Below, in pieces: positions 26,320 to 36,054 of a DNA stretch of 64,000 bases. The stretch spans positions 248,001-312,000 of the forward strand of contig NZ_DAJPEN010000001.1 in assembly GCF_025993685.1 (NCBI RefSeq), in the 5' to 3' direction. Position 1 is the stretch's first letter; each line of letters begins with the position of its first letter. Under the pieces are notes generated by a model. It saw only the letters and a list, made by a program, of their open reading frames with translations, had not been told where the DNA came from and ran no database searches. Origin of the DNA: Bacteroides mediterraneensis (GTDB taxonomy: Bacteria; Bacteroidota; Bacteroidia; Bacteroidales; Bacteroidaceae). The translations under genes and the position numbers were made by a program.

Positions 26320-27732
26320 CAGAATGGTAAATCCCCACAGGGAAGAGCCTCCGTAGCTGAAGAAGGGAAGCGGAATCCCGATGACCGGGGTCAGCCCGAG
26401 CACCATTCCCACATTGATGAAAAGGTGGAAGAAAAAGATGCCCAGCACGCAATAGCCGTAGACCCTTCCAAAACGGGTTTCCTGCCGTTCGGAGAGAACG
26501 ATAAGACGGAGAATAAGTGCCATGAACAGGAAGATGACAATGGCAGAACCCACAAATCCCTGTTCTTCTCCAATGGTACAGAAGATGAAGTCGGTGTCTT
26601 GTTCCGGCACATATTTCAGTTTGGTCTGGGTGCCGTTGAGGAACCCTTTTCCGAGTAACCCTCCGGAACCGATGGCAATCTTACTCTGGTTGACGTTGTA
26701 TCCGGCTCCTGCCGGGTCGTCCTTCATACCCAGCAATACTTCAATTCGGATTTTCTGATGAGGCTCCAGTACGTGGTTGAACACGTAATCGGTGGAGAAA
26801 AAGAAGATGCCGGAACCGATGACAAACAGGATGATGTAGAAATACTCCCTTACTTGCTCCCTGAGGTAATAATAAAAAAGGGTGATTACGAGGGCCGCAC
26901 AAATGGCCAGTTGAAGATGGCAGACGTTAAACGGAATCACATAGTTGGAGAAAAGTGCGCCCAGCAGGGTGGCTCCTCCTCCGATGCCGAAGATATAAAC
27001 CGCCAGTTTGGGAGACTGACGGCAGAATCTTCCTACCAGGAAAGAAGATAGCAGGATGATGAGGGTCAGTACGGAAAATTCTCCCCAGGAGGTCATCTCA
27101 TCGGGCATGATTTCGGTTCCAAACCGGAGGCCGACAATAAAAAAGACAACGGCACAGATGCCGGAAAACAATACGGCTCCAGTCATGCCTTCCCGGTACA
27201 GCATGAGAAAAAAGGAGAGATACACCAGTGCGGAACCGGTCTCCTTTTGGAGGATAATCAGCAGCATAGGCAGCAAGATGATGCCCAATACTACCAACAG
27301 ATTGCGGGTTCGCTGCATCTGGAAGGTGTATTCGTTCATGTATTTTCCCAGTGCCAGGGCTGTGGCAAACTTGGCGAACTCGGCTGGTTGCAGGCTGACG
27401 GGGCCGAGCACAATCCACGAGCGTGAACCTTTGATTTCATGCGGATTGAAGATGGTACCGAAAAGGAGCAGGAGCAGGATGCCATAAATCAGGTAGGCGT
27501 ATGTGTCGTAAATGCGGTCTTCGAGCATGAGTATGACGAATCCGAGTCCCAGCGAACAGCCTATCCACATGAGCTGCTTGCCGGCACGTGTCGTGATGTC
27601 GAAGAAATTGGGCTCTCCGTAATCGTAGCTTGCTCCGCATACGCTGAACCAGCCGCAGGTGACCAATACCAGATAAAGTCCGATGGTCCACCAGTCCACA
27701 TTTTTCCATACACTACCTCTCGTGTATCCCAT
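26278..27732 (-). CDS. rodA: Rod-shape-determining SEDS protein (peptidoglycan glycosyltransferase)
   Basis: The polytopic inner-membrane polymerase of the elongasome, 484 residues, with about ten membrane segments and the SEDS signatures GSRSWIVLGPVSLQPAEFAK and PVIGIPLPFFSYGGSS. It is longer than E. coli RodA (370 aa), mainly through a hydrophobic insertion at about 215-320. The ATG at 27732 is used; it overlaps mrdA by 20 bp, which suggests coupled translation. It polymerises glycan strands with PBP2. Its 3' end overlaps gldH on the other strand. Confidence 0.95.
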   Translation of the reverse strand: MGYTRGSVWKNVDWWTIGLYLVLVTCGWFSVCGASYDYGEPNFFDITTRAGKQLMWIGCSLGLGFVILMLEDRIYDTYAYLIYGILLLLLFGTIFNPHEIKGSRSWIVLGPVSLQPAEFAKFATALALGKYMNEYTFQMQRTRNLLVVLGIILLPMLLIILQKETGSALVYLSFFLMLYREGMTGAVLFSGICAVVFFIVGLRFGTEIMPDEMTSWGEFSVLTLIILLSSFLVGRFCRQSPKLAVYIFGIGGGATLLGALFSNYVIPFNVCHLQLAICAALVITLFYYYLREQVREYFYIILFVIGSGIFFFSTDYVFNHVLEPHQKIRIEVLLGMKDDPAGAGYNVNQSKIAIGSGGLLGKGFLNGTQTKLKYVPEQDTDFIFCTIGEEQGFVGSAIVIFLFMALILRLIVLSERQETRFGRVYGYCVLGIFFFHLFINVGMVLGLTPVIGIPLPFFSYGGSSLWGFTILLFVFLRIDAAREK

Positions 27733-29563
27733 AATCAATCCTCCTGTTTTGAATTTCTGTTGCCATCGCTTCGTCTTCGGGCGAAAGCTTTCCTTTCAGA
27801 TATTGTTCTATCATGAGCCGTCCGATGGGGACACCGTAGACGGCACCGAATCCTCCGTTTTCCACATATACGGCAATGGCTATCTTCGGGTCTTTCATCG
27901 GGGCAAATCCCATGAATGCCGAGTGGTCTTTTCCTCGGTTCTGGGCTGTACCGGTCTTGCCGCATACTTCGATGTCGGGCAGGTTGGCTCCCCGGCAGGT
28001 TCCACCCAGTACGGCAGCACGCATGCCTTGTACCACTTCATCGTAATGGGAACGGTCGACCATGGTATAGCGTTTCTTGGAATAGAGCGTGTCGAGCGGT
28101 TCACCTTCGACTTCCTTGACCACATGGGGCGTAATGAAATAGCCTCTGTTGGCAATGGTAGCTCCCAGATTGGCTATCTGCAGCGGTGTCAGCGTCACCT
28201 CCCCCTGTCCGATGGAGATACTGATGATGGTCAGTCCGTTCCATGAACCGTGATAGGCCTTGTCGTACACGCTGGCATTGGGGATGAATCCTCTTTTTTC
28301 TCCCGGAAGGTCGATTCCCAAGGGGTAGCCGAATCCCATGGACACCATGTAGTCTCTCCATGTATTCATGGCCTTCTGTACGGAGCCATATTTCTGCCGG
28401 GCTCCAATCATGTGATAAAGTCCCCAACAGAAATAACCGTTGCAGGAAGTGGCGATGGCCGGAATCAGAGAGAGGGGGGAGGGGTGTGAGTGACAGCCCA
28501 CATGGAGGCCTCGGAAATTGAAGCCGCCATTACACGGGTAACTGGTACCGGTGGTGATGATTCCTTCCTGCAAATAGGTGAGTGCCTGTGAGGTCTTGAA
28601 TGTGGATCCTGGGGGGTAGGTACCCATGATGGCGCGGTTCAGCAAGGGCTTCCACGGGTCACGTGCCAGCATCAGGTGGTTCTTTCCTCGGTTTCTTCCT
28701 ACCATCTGGCGGGGGTCGTAAGAGGGAGAAGACACCAGACAGAGTACCTCGCCGGTAGAGGGTTCGATGGCCACAATACTGCCGATTTTCCCTTCCAGCA
28801 AGCGTTCGCCCAGTTGCTGGAGGTCGATGTCCAGACTGAGCCGCAAGTTCTTGCCCGCCACGGGAGCTTTGTCGAATTTGCCGTCCATGTAGTTGCCTTG
28901 AATACGTCCGCGTGCGTCGCGCAGCAATATCTCAATGCCTTTTTCGCCTCGCAGCTGCTTCTCGTAAGAACGTTCCACTCCCAGTTTCCCGATAAAGTCT
29001 CCGGGGATATAGTAGTCATCCTTTTCCATGTCCGATTTGGACACTTCTGCAATATCACCTAAGATGTGGGCTCCCGCATTGTAAGTATATTGCCGGATGG
29101 TGCGTCGCTGGATATAGAATCCGGGAAACTTGAACAGTTTTTCCTGAAACACTCCACAGTCTTCGGCCGACAGCTGGGTCAGGAATACCTGATTGGTGTA
29201 GGGAGAGTATCCCGGGTTGAGGCGCCGGTCCTTGATGTCATGGAATTTCTTCCGGAGAAATTCCGGTGTGATTTTCAGGGTCTGGCACAAATCGGTCGTA
29301 TCCAGTTCGGTAATCTCCTTCATGATGACTGTGATGTCGTAGGCTGCCTGGTTGTAGACCAGCAGTTTGTCATTGCGGTCGTAGATGACTCCCCGGCTGG
29401 GATACTGTATCCGCTTGAGAAAGGCGTTGCTGTCGGCATTCTTCTTATAGTCCTCACTCATGATTTGCAGGGAGAGCAAGCGTATAAGAAAAATCAATAC
29501 AATGACAGCGACTGCGCCGGCAATGACGTATTTCCGCTTTTCAAGGTCGTAATTTCTTTCCAC
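27713..29563 (-). CDS. mrdA: Penicillin-binding protein 2 (transpeptidase)
   Basis: The elongation-specific transpeptidase, 616 residues, with an N-terminal membrane anchor (about 12-30), a PBP dimer domain, and a transpeptidase domain with STFK (active Ser), SCN and KTGT motifs. The start codon is GTG, overlapping the mreD stop (TAGTG); no ATG is available nearby. It works with RodA, MreB, MreC and MreD, encoded in the same operon. Confidence 0.96.
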   Translation of the reverse strand: MERNYDLEKRKYVIAGAVAVIVLIFLIRLLSLQIMSEDYKKNADSNAFLKRIQYPSRGVIYDRNDKLLVYNQAAYDITVIMKEITELDTTDLCQTLKITPEFLRKKFHDIKDRRLNPGYSPYTNQVFLTQLSAEDCGVFQEKLFKFPGFYIQRRTIRQYTYNAGAHILGDIAEVSKSDMEKDDYYIPGDFIGKLGVERSYEKQLRGEKGIEILLRDARGRIQGNYMDGKFDKAPVAGKNLRLSLDIDLQQLGERLLEGKIGSIVAIEPSTGEVLCLVSSPSYDPRQMVGRNRGKNHLMLARDPWKPLLNRAIMGTYPPGSTFKTSQALTYLQEGIITTGTSYPCNGGFNFRGLHVGCHSHPSPLSLIPAIATSCNGYFCWGLYHMIGARQKYGSVQKAMNTWRDYMVSMGFGYPLGIDLPGEKRGFIPNASVYDKAYHGSWNGLTIISISIGQGEVTLTPLQIANLGATIANRGYFITPHVVKEVEGEPLDTLYSKKRYTMVDRSHYDEVVQGMRAAVLGGTCRGANLPDIEVCGKTGTAQNRGKDHSAFMGFAPMKDPKIAIAVYVENGGFGAVYGVPIGRLMIEQYLKGKLSPEDEAMATEIQNRRIDYGIHER

Positions 29564-30060
29564 TATTTTTTCCTCCTGACAGAATCAACACATAAAATAA
29601 AGATGAGCGTGATGACTGCATCACTGGCTATTTTCAGTAACAATATTTGTGGCCGCGCAAAAGAGAACATATCCAGCAGATTCAGGACGACGGCATGCAA
29701 CAGTACCATAACCAAGGTGTATCGGAAGAAAGGAGCAAATCCCATCTGATAGATGCCTGGCTCGAAGTTATCAGTGGTGTCGCGCAGTGAGAACAAACGC
29801 AGAATCCAGGGGCGGCAGAAAGCCGTCAGCACGGAAGCGGCTGCATTCAAGCCGGGGGTGTTGCTGAAGATATCGATGCAGAGTCCCAGGAAAAAGGCCC
29901 ACAACAGGAGGCCCTTACGGCTGTTTCCCGAATTTATCTTCAATAAGAAATAAATGTATAATAAGGGAGTAGCGTATTGTTCAAAATGGATGTGATTCAA
30001 CACCAGCGCCTGAAGCAGGGCCAGTATTATAAACCATTTAAGACGTATGATATATTGCAT
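29563..30060 (-). CDS. mreD: Rod-shape-determining protein MreD
   Basis: A 165-residue inner-membrane protein with about five hydrophobic segments and a basic C terminus (SVRRKK). Assignment rests on its size, hydrophobicity and position between mreC and mrdA; FFLGLCIDIFSNTPGLN is the conserved MreD-like segment. It overlaps the next gene by one base. Confidence 0.9.
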   Translation of the reverse strand: MQYIIRLKWFIILALLQALVLNHIHFEQYATPLLYIYFLLKINSGNSRKGLLLWAFFLGLCIDIFSNTPGLNAAASVLTAFCRPWILRLFSLRDTTDNFEPGIYQMGFAPFFRYTLVMVLLHAVVLNLLDMFSFARPQILLLKIASDAVITLIFILCVDSVRRKK

Positions 30061-30090
30061 AATTTCCCAAACTTTCTGTGTGGTTAATAG

Positions 30091-30942
30091 TTATGGTTGC
30101 ACGGAGTGGATACTGTCTTCCAGCTGTGCCTGTTCGCTCCCGTTGAAAGAACCCAGTACCCTGACGTTATTCAATCGGGCAAAGTCGGTAAAGAGTTTCA
30201 CCTTGAGCAGGTAGGACAAGCCGTCGTGGCTGTCGGTCATGTCATCGACAGTGCCTACCGGTATTCCGGCGGGGAATACGGCACTGTAGCCGCTTGTCAC
30301 GATTGTGTCGCCCAACGTGAACTCCGAATGTCTGGGCATGTCTTTCACATAGGCATATTGTGAGGAACCTCCATCCCATTTGAGGAAACCAAAATAGGAT
30401 GTTCTCTTGATTTTGCAGCTGATGCTGCTTTTGGAGTTGAGCACAGGAAGCACGATGGAATGGTGTTGTCCTGTCAGATAGACAATACCTACCACCCCAT
30501 TTCCGCACACTACTCCCATTTCCGGACGGATACCGTCGGCCGACCCTTTGTCTATCGTGATGAAATTGTTGGGGTGGGTTACGCTGTTGTTCACCACTCT
30601 GGCATCATAGAGCACATAGTCTTTCAATGCTTCCTTGCGCAGGTTGGCTACTCCGAGTGTATCTTGGGTATATTGTTCCAAAGCCTGTGACAGGCGCTCT
30701 ACCTCAATTTCCAATTCCACGTTTCGTGCCGTGAGGTCTTTGTTGACTTCCGTCAGTCCGAAATAACGTGTCACTTGATTGGATGCCTCGTACACCAGTC
30801 CCGCCACATAATTGGCAGAAGTGAAGAAAGCACTTCCCTGATAGTTGTTGAAACGGAACAGCAGGGTAAGGGAAATCACTTCCAGAAGTACGAAAAGGAA
30901 CCAATGGTTATATTTCAGCAGAAAATTGATTAGGTTTCGCAT
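30091..30942 (-). CDS. mreC: Rod-shape-determining protein MreC
   Basis: A 283-residue bitopic protein with a short cytoplasmic start, a transmembrane helix (about 13-30), a coiled coil (about 60-95) and the periplasmic beta domain that scaffolds PBP2 (NNSVTHPNNFITIDKGSADG, GVVGIVYLTGQHHS). I choose the ATG at 30942 rather than the frame start at 31020: the extra 26 residues would add a second hydrophobic stretch and encroach on the mreB end. Confidence 0.94.
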   Translation of the reverse strand: MRNLINFLLKYNHWFLFVLLEVISLTLLFRFNNYQGSAFFTSANYVAGLVYEASNQVTRYFGLTEVNKDLTARNVELEIEVERLSQALEQYTQDTLGVANLRKEALKDYVLYDARVVNNSVTHPNNFITIDKGSADGIRPEMGVVCGNGVVGIVYLTGQHHSIVLPVLNSKSSISCKIKRTSYFGFLKWDGGSSQYAYVKDMPRHSEFTLGDTIVTSGYSAVFPAGIPVGTVDDMTDSHDGLSYLLKVKLFTDFARLNNVRVLGSFNGSEQAQLEDSIHSVQP

Positions 30943-31030
30943 GTCAGAGAGTCCGAATGATGTGTAAACAAAAAAGTGAAAATTGAAAATGAAGGGACCT
31001 TCCGACCCCTTCATTTTCAATTTTATGAGA

Positions 31031-32053
31031 TTATCTCATCAGGAATGAGAAACGATCTACATTTTTCAAGGCGATACCCGTTCCTTTGGCTACGCTCAGC
31101 AAGGGGTCTTCGGCAATGTGGAAAGGAATGTTGATTTTGTCTGTTAGACGTTTGTCCAGTCCGCGCAGCAAGGCTCCGCCTCCGGCCAGGTAAATACCGT
31201 TGTTGACGATATCGGCGTACAGTTCGGGAGGTGTATTTTCCAGTGCGCTCAGGATGGCCGTCTCAATTTTGGCAATGCTTTTCTCCATGCAGTGGGCTAT
31301 TTCCTGATAGCAGACCGGTACTTCCATCGGAAGCGCTGTGATACGGTTTGGTCCGCGTACGATGTAATCCTCTGGAGCATTGTCTCCCAAATCCGTAATG
31401 GCAGCACCTACATGAATTTTGATTCGCTCGGCCATTCTTTCACTGACTTTGACATTGTGCTGTCGGCTCATGTATTCCTGAATATCCGCTGTCAGGTCGT
31501 CACCAGCCACACGGATAGAGTTGTTTGAAACAATACCGCCTAATGAAATTACGGCGATTTCGGTAGAACCTCCACCTATGTCGACCACCATGTTTCCTTC
31601 CGGAGCTTCCACATCCAGTCCGATACCGATAGCCGCAGCCATCGGTTCAAATATCAGGTAGACATCACGTCCGCCTGCATGTTCCGCACTGTCGCGTACG
31701 GCACGTAGTTCCACTTCTGTGGAGCCTGACGGTACGCCGATGACCATGCGCAGGGAAGGAGTGAAAAGATGACGTCCGGTATTTACCTTTTTAATCAACC
31801 CGCGCATCATCTGTTCGCAGGCGTTGAAGTCCGCAATCACTCCGTCACGCAACGGGCGTACGGTGCGAATGTTCGGGTTTTCTTTTTCGTACATCAGCTT
31901 GGCACGTTCACCCACGGCAATCATTTTGTCCGTACGGCGATCCAACGCAACGACAGAGGGTTCGTCTACCACAATCTTGTCATTGCAGGTAATGATGGTG
32001 TTGGCTGTGCCAAGGTCCATCGCTATGTTTTGTGTAAAGGAGAATAATCCCAT
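31031..32053 (-). CDS. mreB: Rod-shape-determining actin homologue MreB
   Basis: A 340-residue actin-fold ATPase that forms membrane-associated filaments directing lateral wall synthesis. The phosphate-1 loop DLGTANT, the phosphate-2 motif VVDIGGGSTEIAVIS and the adenosine motif YLAGGGALLRGLD are all present, and the length is normal. It heads the mreBCD-mrdA-rodA cluster, 72 bp after the IMP cyclohydrolase gene, and no good promoter lies between, so read-through from purH is likely. Confidence 0.97.
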   Translation of the reverse strand: MGLFSFTQNIAMDLGTANTIITCNDKIVVDEPSVVALDRRTDKMIAVGERAKLMYEKENPNIRTVRPLRDGVIADFNACEQMMRGLIKKVNTGRHLFTPSLRMVIGVPSGSTEVELRAVRDSAEHAGGRDVYLIFEPMAAAIGIGLDVEAPEGNMVVDIGGGSTEIAVISLGGIVSNNSIRVAGDDLTADIQEYMSRQHNVKVSERMAERIKIHVGAAITDLGDNAPEDYIVRGPNRITALPMEVPVCYQEIAHCMEKSIAKIETAILSALENTPPELYADIVNNGIYLAGGGALLRGLDKRLTDKINIPFHIAEDPLLSVAKGTGIALKNVDRFSFLMR

Positions 32054-32101
32054 TCCTTCTAATATAAGTCTAGAATTTTGAATTAATAAGTCCGTATAGA
32101 G

Positions 32102-32121
32102 AAGGCAGAATGAACTGCCTT
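32102..32121. terminator. Small hairpin between purH fragment and mreB
   Basis: AAGGCAG (32102-32108) and CTGCCTT (32115-32121) form a 7-bp stem. On the minus strand, where both genes lie, no U-run follows, so it is at most a weak or processing signal. Confidence 0.35.
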
Positions 32122-32125
32122 TTAT

Positions 32126-32719
32126 TTATTTCTTGAAATAGTCGCGGATAGCGGTATCGTAGTGTGAAGATACGGTAAAGGCTTCACCTGCAAACCAACG
32201 GCGCTGTTCACGTGTGGTAACGGCTCCCTGCTGGTTCAGGATGTCCAGCAGCGGCTGATACTGATGTTTGCTTGCTACGATGACTACATCGTTGAAATTC
32301 TTGGCTCCGGCACGAATCAATGAAATGCCGCCTATATCGATTTTTTCAATGATATCTTGTTCGGCAGCACCGCTGGCCACTGTATCCTCAAACGGATACA
32401 AGTCTACAATTACCAGGTCGATTTCCGGAATCTCATATTGTGCTACTTGTTTTTGGTCGCTTTCCAGTTCTCTACGGCAAAGGATACCTCCGAAGATTTT
32501 AGGATGTAAGGTTTTCACACGTCCTCCCAAAATAGAAGGATAGGTTGTGATATCTTCTACTGCCTTGCACGGATAGCCCAGTGATTCAATGAATTGACGT
32601 GTTCCTCCAGTAGAAAGGAATTCAACTCCTTCTGCATGGAGTTTAGCTAAGATAGCATCCAAGCCGTCTTTATGGTAAACAGACACCAATGCGGTTTTGA
32701 TTTTCTTTGATTCTGACAT
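32126..32719 (-). CDS. purH: IMP cyclohydrolase (PurH N-terminal domain only)
   Basis: The 197 residues correspond to the MGS-like IMP cyclohydrolase half of bifunctional PurH. It starts with ALVSVYHKDG, has FLSTGGT and GGRVKTLHPKIFGG, and ends just after SSHYDTAIRDYF, the domain boundary in fused enzymes. It closes the purine ring of FAICAR to IMP. The transformylase half is not downstream; a separate gene for it lies on the other strand at 36055. The gene is intact. Confidence 0.92.
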   Translation of the reverse strand: MSESKKIKTALVSVYHKDGLDAILAKLHAEGVEFLSTGGTRQFIESLGYPCKAVEDITTYPSILGGRVKTLHPKIFGGILCRRELESDQKQVAQYEIPEIDLVIVDLYPFEDTVASGAAEQDIIEKIDIGGISLIRAGAKNFNDVVIVASKHQYQPLLDILNQQGAVTTREQRRWFAGEAFTVSSHYDTAIRDYFKK

Positions 32720-32744
32720 AATTTTGAGATTTTGAATTCAGCCG

Positions 32745-32752
32745 CAAAATTA
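32745..32752 (-). promoter_or_regulatory. -7 element for IMP cyclohydrolase/mre operon
   Basis: The minus strand reads TAATTTTG 26 bases before the start codon. No -33 match is evident. Confidence 0.45.
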
Positions 32753-32903
32753 CGAATTTTCAGATGATAAATATAGGATAGTAGAAATAAAATATCTTTT
32801 TTTTACATTCACATTGAAAGTTTTGCTGCTGACCTTCTTGTGAATAGTACTTCCATTTGCTTCCTTTCTGAGATTTTGTAACAGGATTGTAACATATATG
32901 ACA

Positions 32904-32933
32904 TTCGATTATAACAAGGATGAAATATTTTTG
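32904..32933 (+). promoter_or_regulatory. Probable promoter of the phosphate transporter
   Basis: TTCG (one mismatch to TTTG) at 32904, an 18-bp spacer and TATTTTTG at 32926-32933 lie 30 bp before the start codon. Confidence 0.5.
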
Positions 32934-32962
32934 CATCCGGAAAAAACTTAGCAAAACAAGTT

Positions 32963-35260
32963 ATGGAAACTATTTATTTGGGAATTGTGATTTTCCTGTT
33001 TATGCTGGCAGTCTTCGATTTGCTGGTAGGTGTCAGTAATGATGCCGTGAACTTTATGAATTCGGCGGTTGGTGCAAAGGTCGCGAAGTTTAAAACGATT
33101 ATCATTGTAGCTGCTGTCGGGGTGTTTGCTGGAGCGGTGTTGAGTAATGGAATGATGGATATCGCCCGTCACGGAATTTTCCAGCCGGTAAATTTCAGCT
33201 TTTATGAAATCATGTGCATCTTGTTGGCGGTCATGGTGACGGACGTGGTGTTGCTGGATGTCTTCAATACGTTGGGGCTGCCTACTTCTACTACGGTATC
33301 CATGGTATTTGAATTGTTGGGAGGTACATTCATTCTGGCAATTTTGAAGATTATCGGAGACGAAACCGGTATGTTGAGTTTGGGTGATATGATGAATACG
33401 GAAAAGGCTTTGTCGGTCATTATGGGTATTTTCCTTTCTGTGGCGGTTGCCTTCATTGCGGGTACTATTGTACAATATGTGTCCCGACTTATTTTCAGTT
33501 TCAATTATAAGAAACATCTTTCATGGACCATCGGTGTGTTCGGCGGAATTGCCGTGACGGCCTTGGGGTATTTCATTATTATACAGGGTTTGAAGAGTGC
33601 TTCGTTCATGACTTCTGAAGCTCAGCAGTGGATTCAGGACAATACCCTGATATTGGTGGGCGGATGTTTCGTAGTGTTTACGGTCATCATGCAAATCTTG
33701 CACTGGTGTAAAGTAAATGTATTCAAGATTATTGTGTTGCTGGGAACTTTCTCGTTGGCACTGGCTTTTGCCGGCAATGACTTGGTGAACTTCATCGGTG
33801 TGCCTTTGGCGGGTTTTTCTGCGTACACGGATTATGTGGCAAATTCCAATGGGACAGGAATTCATGATTTTATGATGTCTTCTCTGATGTCGTCGGCTAA
33901 GACTCCTGCCATTTTCCTGATAGCTTCGGGGGTTGTTATGGTATATGCGCTGGCTACTTCCAAAAAGGCAAAGAATGTAATCAAGACGTCGGTCGATCTG
34001 GCCCGTCAGGAGGAAGGTGATGAGATGTTCGGTTCTTCTGCATTGGCTCGTGTGATTGTACGTCGCGCCACTAATATCAATGATTTTCTGGTACGTGTGA
34101 TTCCGGTGGGAATGCGTCGTTGGATTGACAGCCGTTTCAATAAGGATGAAGTGATTCTGAACGATGGGGCTGCCTTCGATATGGTACGTGCTTCGGTGAA
34201 TCTGGTTTTGTCTGGACTGTTGATTATCATCGGTACCACCATGAAGTTGCCGTTGTCTACCACTTATGTGACATTTATTGTAGCGATGGGTAGTTCATTG
34301 GCCGACCGTGCCTGGAGTCGGGAAAGTGCAGTATATCGTATCACGGGTATGCTTTCCGTGATTGGTGGCTGGTTTATCACGGCGTTCGTGGCTTTCACGA
34401 TTTGTGCGCTGGTTACTTTCATAATGTTCTACACCAGTTTCGTTGGTATGTTCATCTTTATTGTGGTAGCTGTAGTGCTTTTGGTACGCAGTAATATCCA
34501 GTATAAAAAGAAAGAAGAAAAGGTGGATGGACAGGACGATGTGTTCAAGCGGATGATGAGCAGCAAGGACAAGAGCGAAACCTTGGCGTTGCTTCGTCAG
34601 CATGTGCAGGAAACCTTGGCCAGCTACGTGGATTTCAGTGAGAAAACCTATGTACAGGTGACTGACGGATTCATCAATGAAGACTTGCGTAGTCTGCGGA
34701 AGGCCATGAATGCGACGGACGACCAGAAGAAGATGCTCAAGAAACGTCGGCGGAAAGAAATTCTGGGATTACGCCGTCTGCCTATGACCGTAGCGATAGA
34801 AAAGAATACATGGTTCCACTTGGGAAGCAACAGTTGCGAGCAAATGCTTTACTGCTTGAAACGAATCTGTGAACCTTGTAAGGAGCATGTGGATAATAAC
34901 TTCAACCCGATATCTCCGGATTGTGTGAAGGAATTCCTTCCAGTACGTGAGCAGCTCTGTAGTTTGATGGAGCGTACCAAGAGTGCCATCAGTACAGGTA
35001 ACTATGCGGATGCCGATGATATTTTGAAGAAAGGTGACGAACTGAAAAACAATATTTCCGCTTTGCGTAAACAGCAGATGAACCGGATGCAGGAGTCTGA
35101 TAATACAAGTTTGAAGGCGGCAATGGTTTATTTGAATATCCTTCAGGAATCTCAGGAGTTGGTAAGTATTTGGCGCCATCTGTTGCGTGCCAGTCGTTTC
35201 TTCCAAGGGGATTATGTACCCCAGGAGGTTTCTATACTGGCTTTGGCGGAAGACCGTTGA
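32963..35260 (+). CDS. PiT-family inorganic phosphate transporter with PhoU-like cytoplasmic tail
   Basis: 765 residues. The PHO4 domain has about twelve membrane segments and both signature motifs, VSNDAVNF (N26, D27, N30) and AGNDLVNF (N272, D273, N276). From about residue 510 the protein is soluble and helical, with a Lys/Arg-rich stretch and a PhoU-like helical bundle (about 530-765). It takes up phosphate with a cation. The tail may gate or regulate transport, as separate PhoU-like (Pit accessory) proteins do elsewhere. A shared terminator separates it from the carbonic anhydrase gene. Confidence 0.92.
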   Translation: METIYLGIVIFLFMLAVFDLLVGVSNDAVNFMNSAVGAKVAKFKTIIIVAAVGVFAGAVLSNGMMDIARHGIFQPVNFSFYEIMCILLAVMVTDVVLLDVFNTLGLPTSTTVSMVFELLGGTFILAILKIIGDETGMLSLGDMMNTEKALSVIMGIFLSVAVAFIAGTIVQYVSRLIFSFNYKKHLSWTIGVFGGIAVTALGYFIIIQGLKSASFMTSEAQQWIQDNTLILVGGCFVVFTVIMQILHWCKVNVFKIIVLLGTFSLALAFAGNDLVNFIGVPLAGFSAYTDYVANSNGTGIHDFMMSSLMSSAKTPAIFLIASGVVMVYALATSKKAKNVIKTSVDLARQEEGDEMFGSSALARVIVRRATNINDFLVRVIPVGMRRWIDSRFNKDEVILNDGAAFDMVRASVNLVLSGLLIIIGTTMKLPLSTTYVTFIVAMGSSLADRAWSRESAVYRITGMLSVIGGWFITAFVAFTICALVTFIMFYTSFVGMFIFIVVAVVLLVRSNIQYKKKEEKVDGQDDVFKRMMSSKDKSETLALLRQHVQETLASYVDFSEKTYVQVTDGFINEDLRSLRKAMNATDDQKKMLKKRRRKEILGLRRLPMTVAIEKNTWFHLGSNSCEQMLYCLKRICEPCKEHVDNNFNPISPDCVKEFLPVREQLCSLMERTKSAISTGNYADADDILKKGDELKNNISALRKQQMNRMQESDNTSLKAAMVYLNILQESQELVSIWRHLLRASRFFQGDYVPQEVSILALAEDR

Positions 35261-35286
35261 GGCTGATTATTCTTTGAATTGATAAA

Positions 35287-35330
35287 AAAGGCCGGCAGGA
35301 AGTTTCTCTCTTTCTTGTCGGCCTTTGTTT
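35287..35330. terminator. Bidirectional terminator, phosphate transporter / carbonic anhydrase
   Basis: A 15-bp stem (35287-35301 with 35312-35326, two G-T pairs) and 10-nt loop is flanked by A-run and T-run, so it can serve both convergent genes. Confidence 0.9.
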
Positions 35331-35346
35331 TTAGGGCTTATGTAGG

Positions 35347-35895
35347 TTAGTCTTCTTGTACTTCGGTGAGGTTTCCGGTTGTAGAATCCATGATGAATCC
35401 TCTTACCCGTATATCCTGTGGTACTAGCGGGTGGTGGCGTACGATGTGTACGCTCTTTTGTACAGCTTCTTCCGTATCATTGAAGCCGCTGAGCCAGGAA
35501 TTTAAGTCGATATCACAGTATTGCATCATTTCGATGTGGTCTTGTGAGATACCTCTTTCGCGCATGTGGCGCAGCATGACCTGACTGTCCATGTGCTGCA
35601 CGCCGCAGTCTGTGTGCCCGATAATCATGACCTCTTCCACTCCTAGTTCATATATGGCTACCAGAAGGCTTCGCATGGCACTTCCAAACGGGTGTGTAAT
35701 CGTTCCTCCTGCATTCTTGATGATTTTGACATCTCCGTTTTTGATACCCAGTGCGGCTGGCAGCAGTTCTGTCAAACGGGTGTCCATGCAGGTGACAATG
35801 GCGATTTTTTTGTCAGGGTATTTGTTCGTGATGTATTTTTCGTACCCTTTGCTTTCCACAAATGTTTTGTTGAAATGTAATAATTCGTCTATCAT
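35347..35895 (-). CDS. Beta-class carbonic anhydrase
   Basis: Hydrates CO2 to bicarbonate, which anaerobic Bacteroides need for phosphoenolpyruvate carboxylation and fatty-acid synthesis. The 182 residues carry the zinc/active-site motifs CMDTR and HTDCG, with the remaining zinc ligands Cys and His there. The short form lacks extra N-terminal helices. It is a single gene with its own -7 element. Confidence 0.93.
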   Translation of the reverse strand: MIDELLHFNKTFVESKGYEKYITNKYPDKKIAIVTCMDTRLTELLPAALGIKNGDVKIIKNAGGTITHPFGSAMRSLLVAIYELGVEEVMIIGHTDCGVQHMDSQVMLRHMRERGISQDHIEMMQYCDIDLNSWLSGFNDTEEAVQKSVHIVRHHPLVPQDIRVRGFIMDSTTGNLTEVQED

Positions 35896-35924
35896 AGTCC
35901 TTTATATTTTGTATAGAATATGGG

Positions 35925-35932
35925 CAAAAATA
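35925..35932 (-). promoter_or_regulatory. -7 element for carbonic anhydrase
   Basis: The minus strand reads TATTTTTG 30 bases before the start codon. No -33 match. Confidence 0.5.
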
Positions 35933-36019
35933 CAGATTTATTTTGTGATTTTTCCGTTGCTTTCTGTGGGAATTCCTAAAATCATGTACTTATCGTGGAA
36001 TATGCTTCCGATTTTTTCG

Positions 36020-36027
36020 TACTTTTG
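36020..36027 (+). promoter_or_regulatory. -7 element for AICAR transformylase
   Basis: TACTTTTG stands 28 bp before the start codon. No recognisable -33. Confidence 0.5.
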
Positions 36028-36054
36028 TAGAAAATTCAACCAAACTATTAAAAT

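Noticed and set aside
30943..31020. N-terminal extension of mreC by 26 residues
   Set aside because: It would add an odd hydrophobic stretch before the normal MreC start and begins ten bases from the mreB stop. The ATG at 30942 gives the family length.
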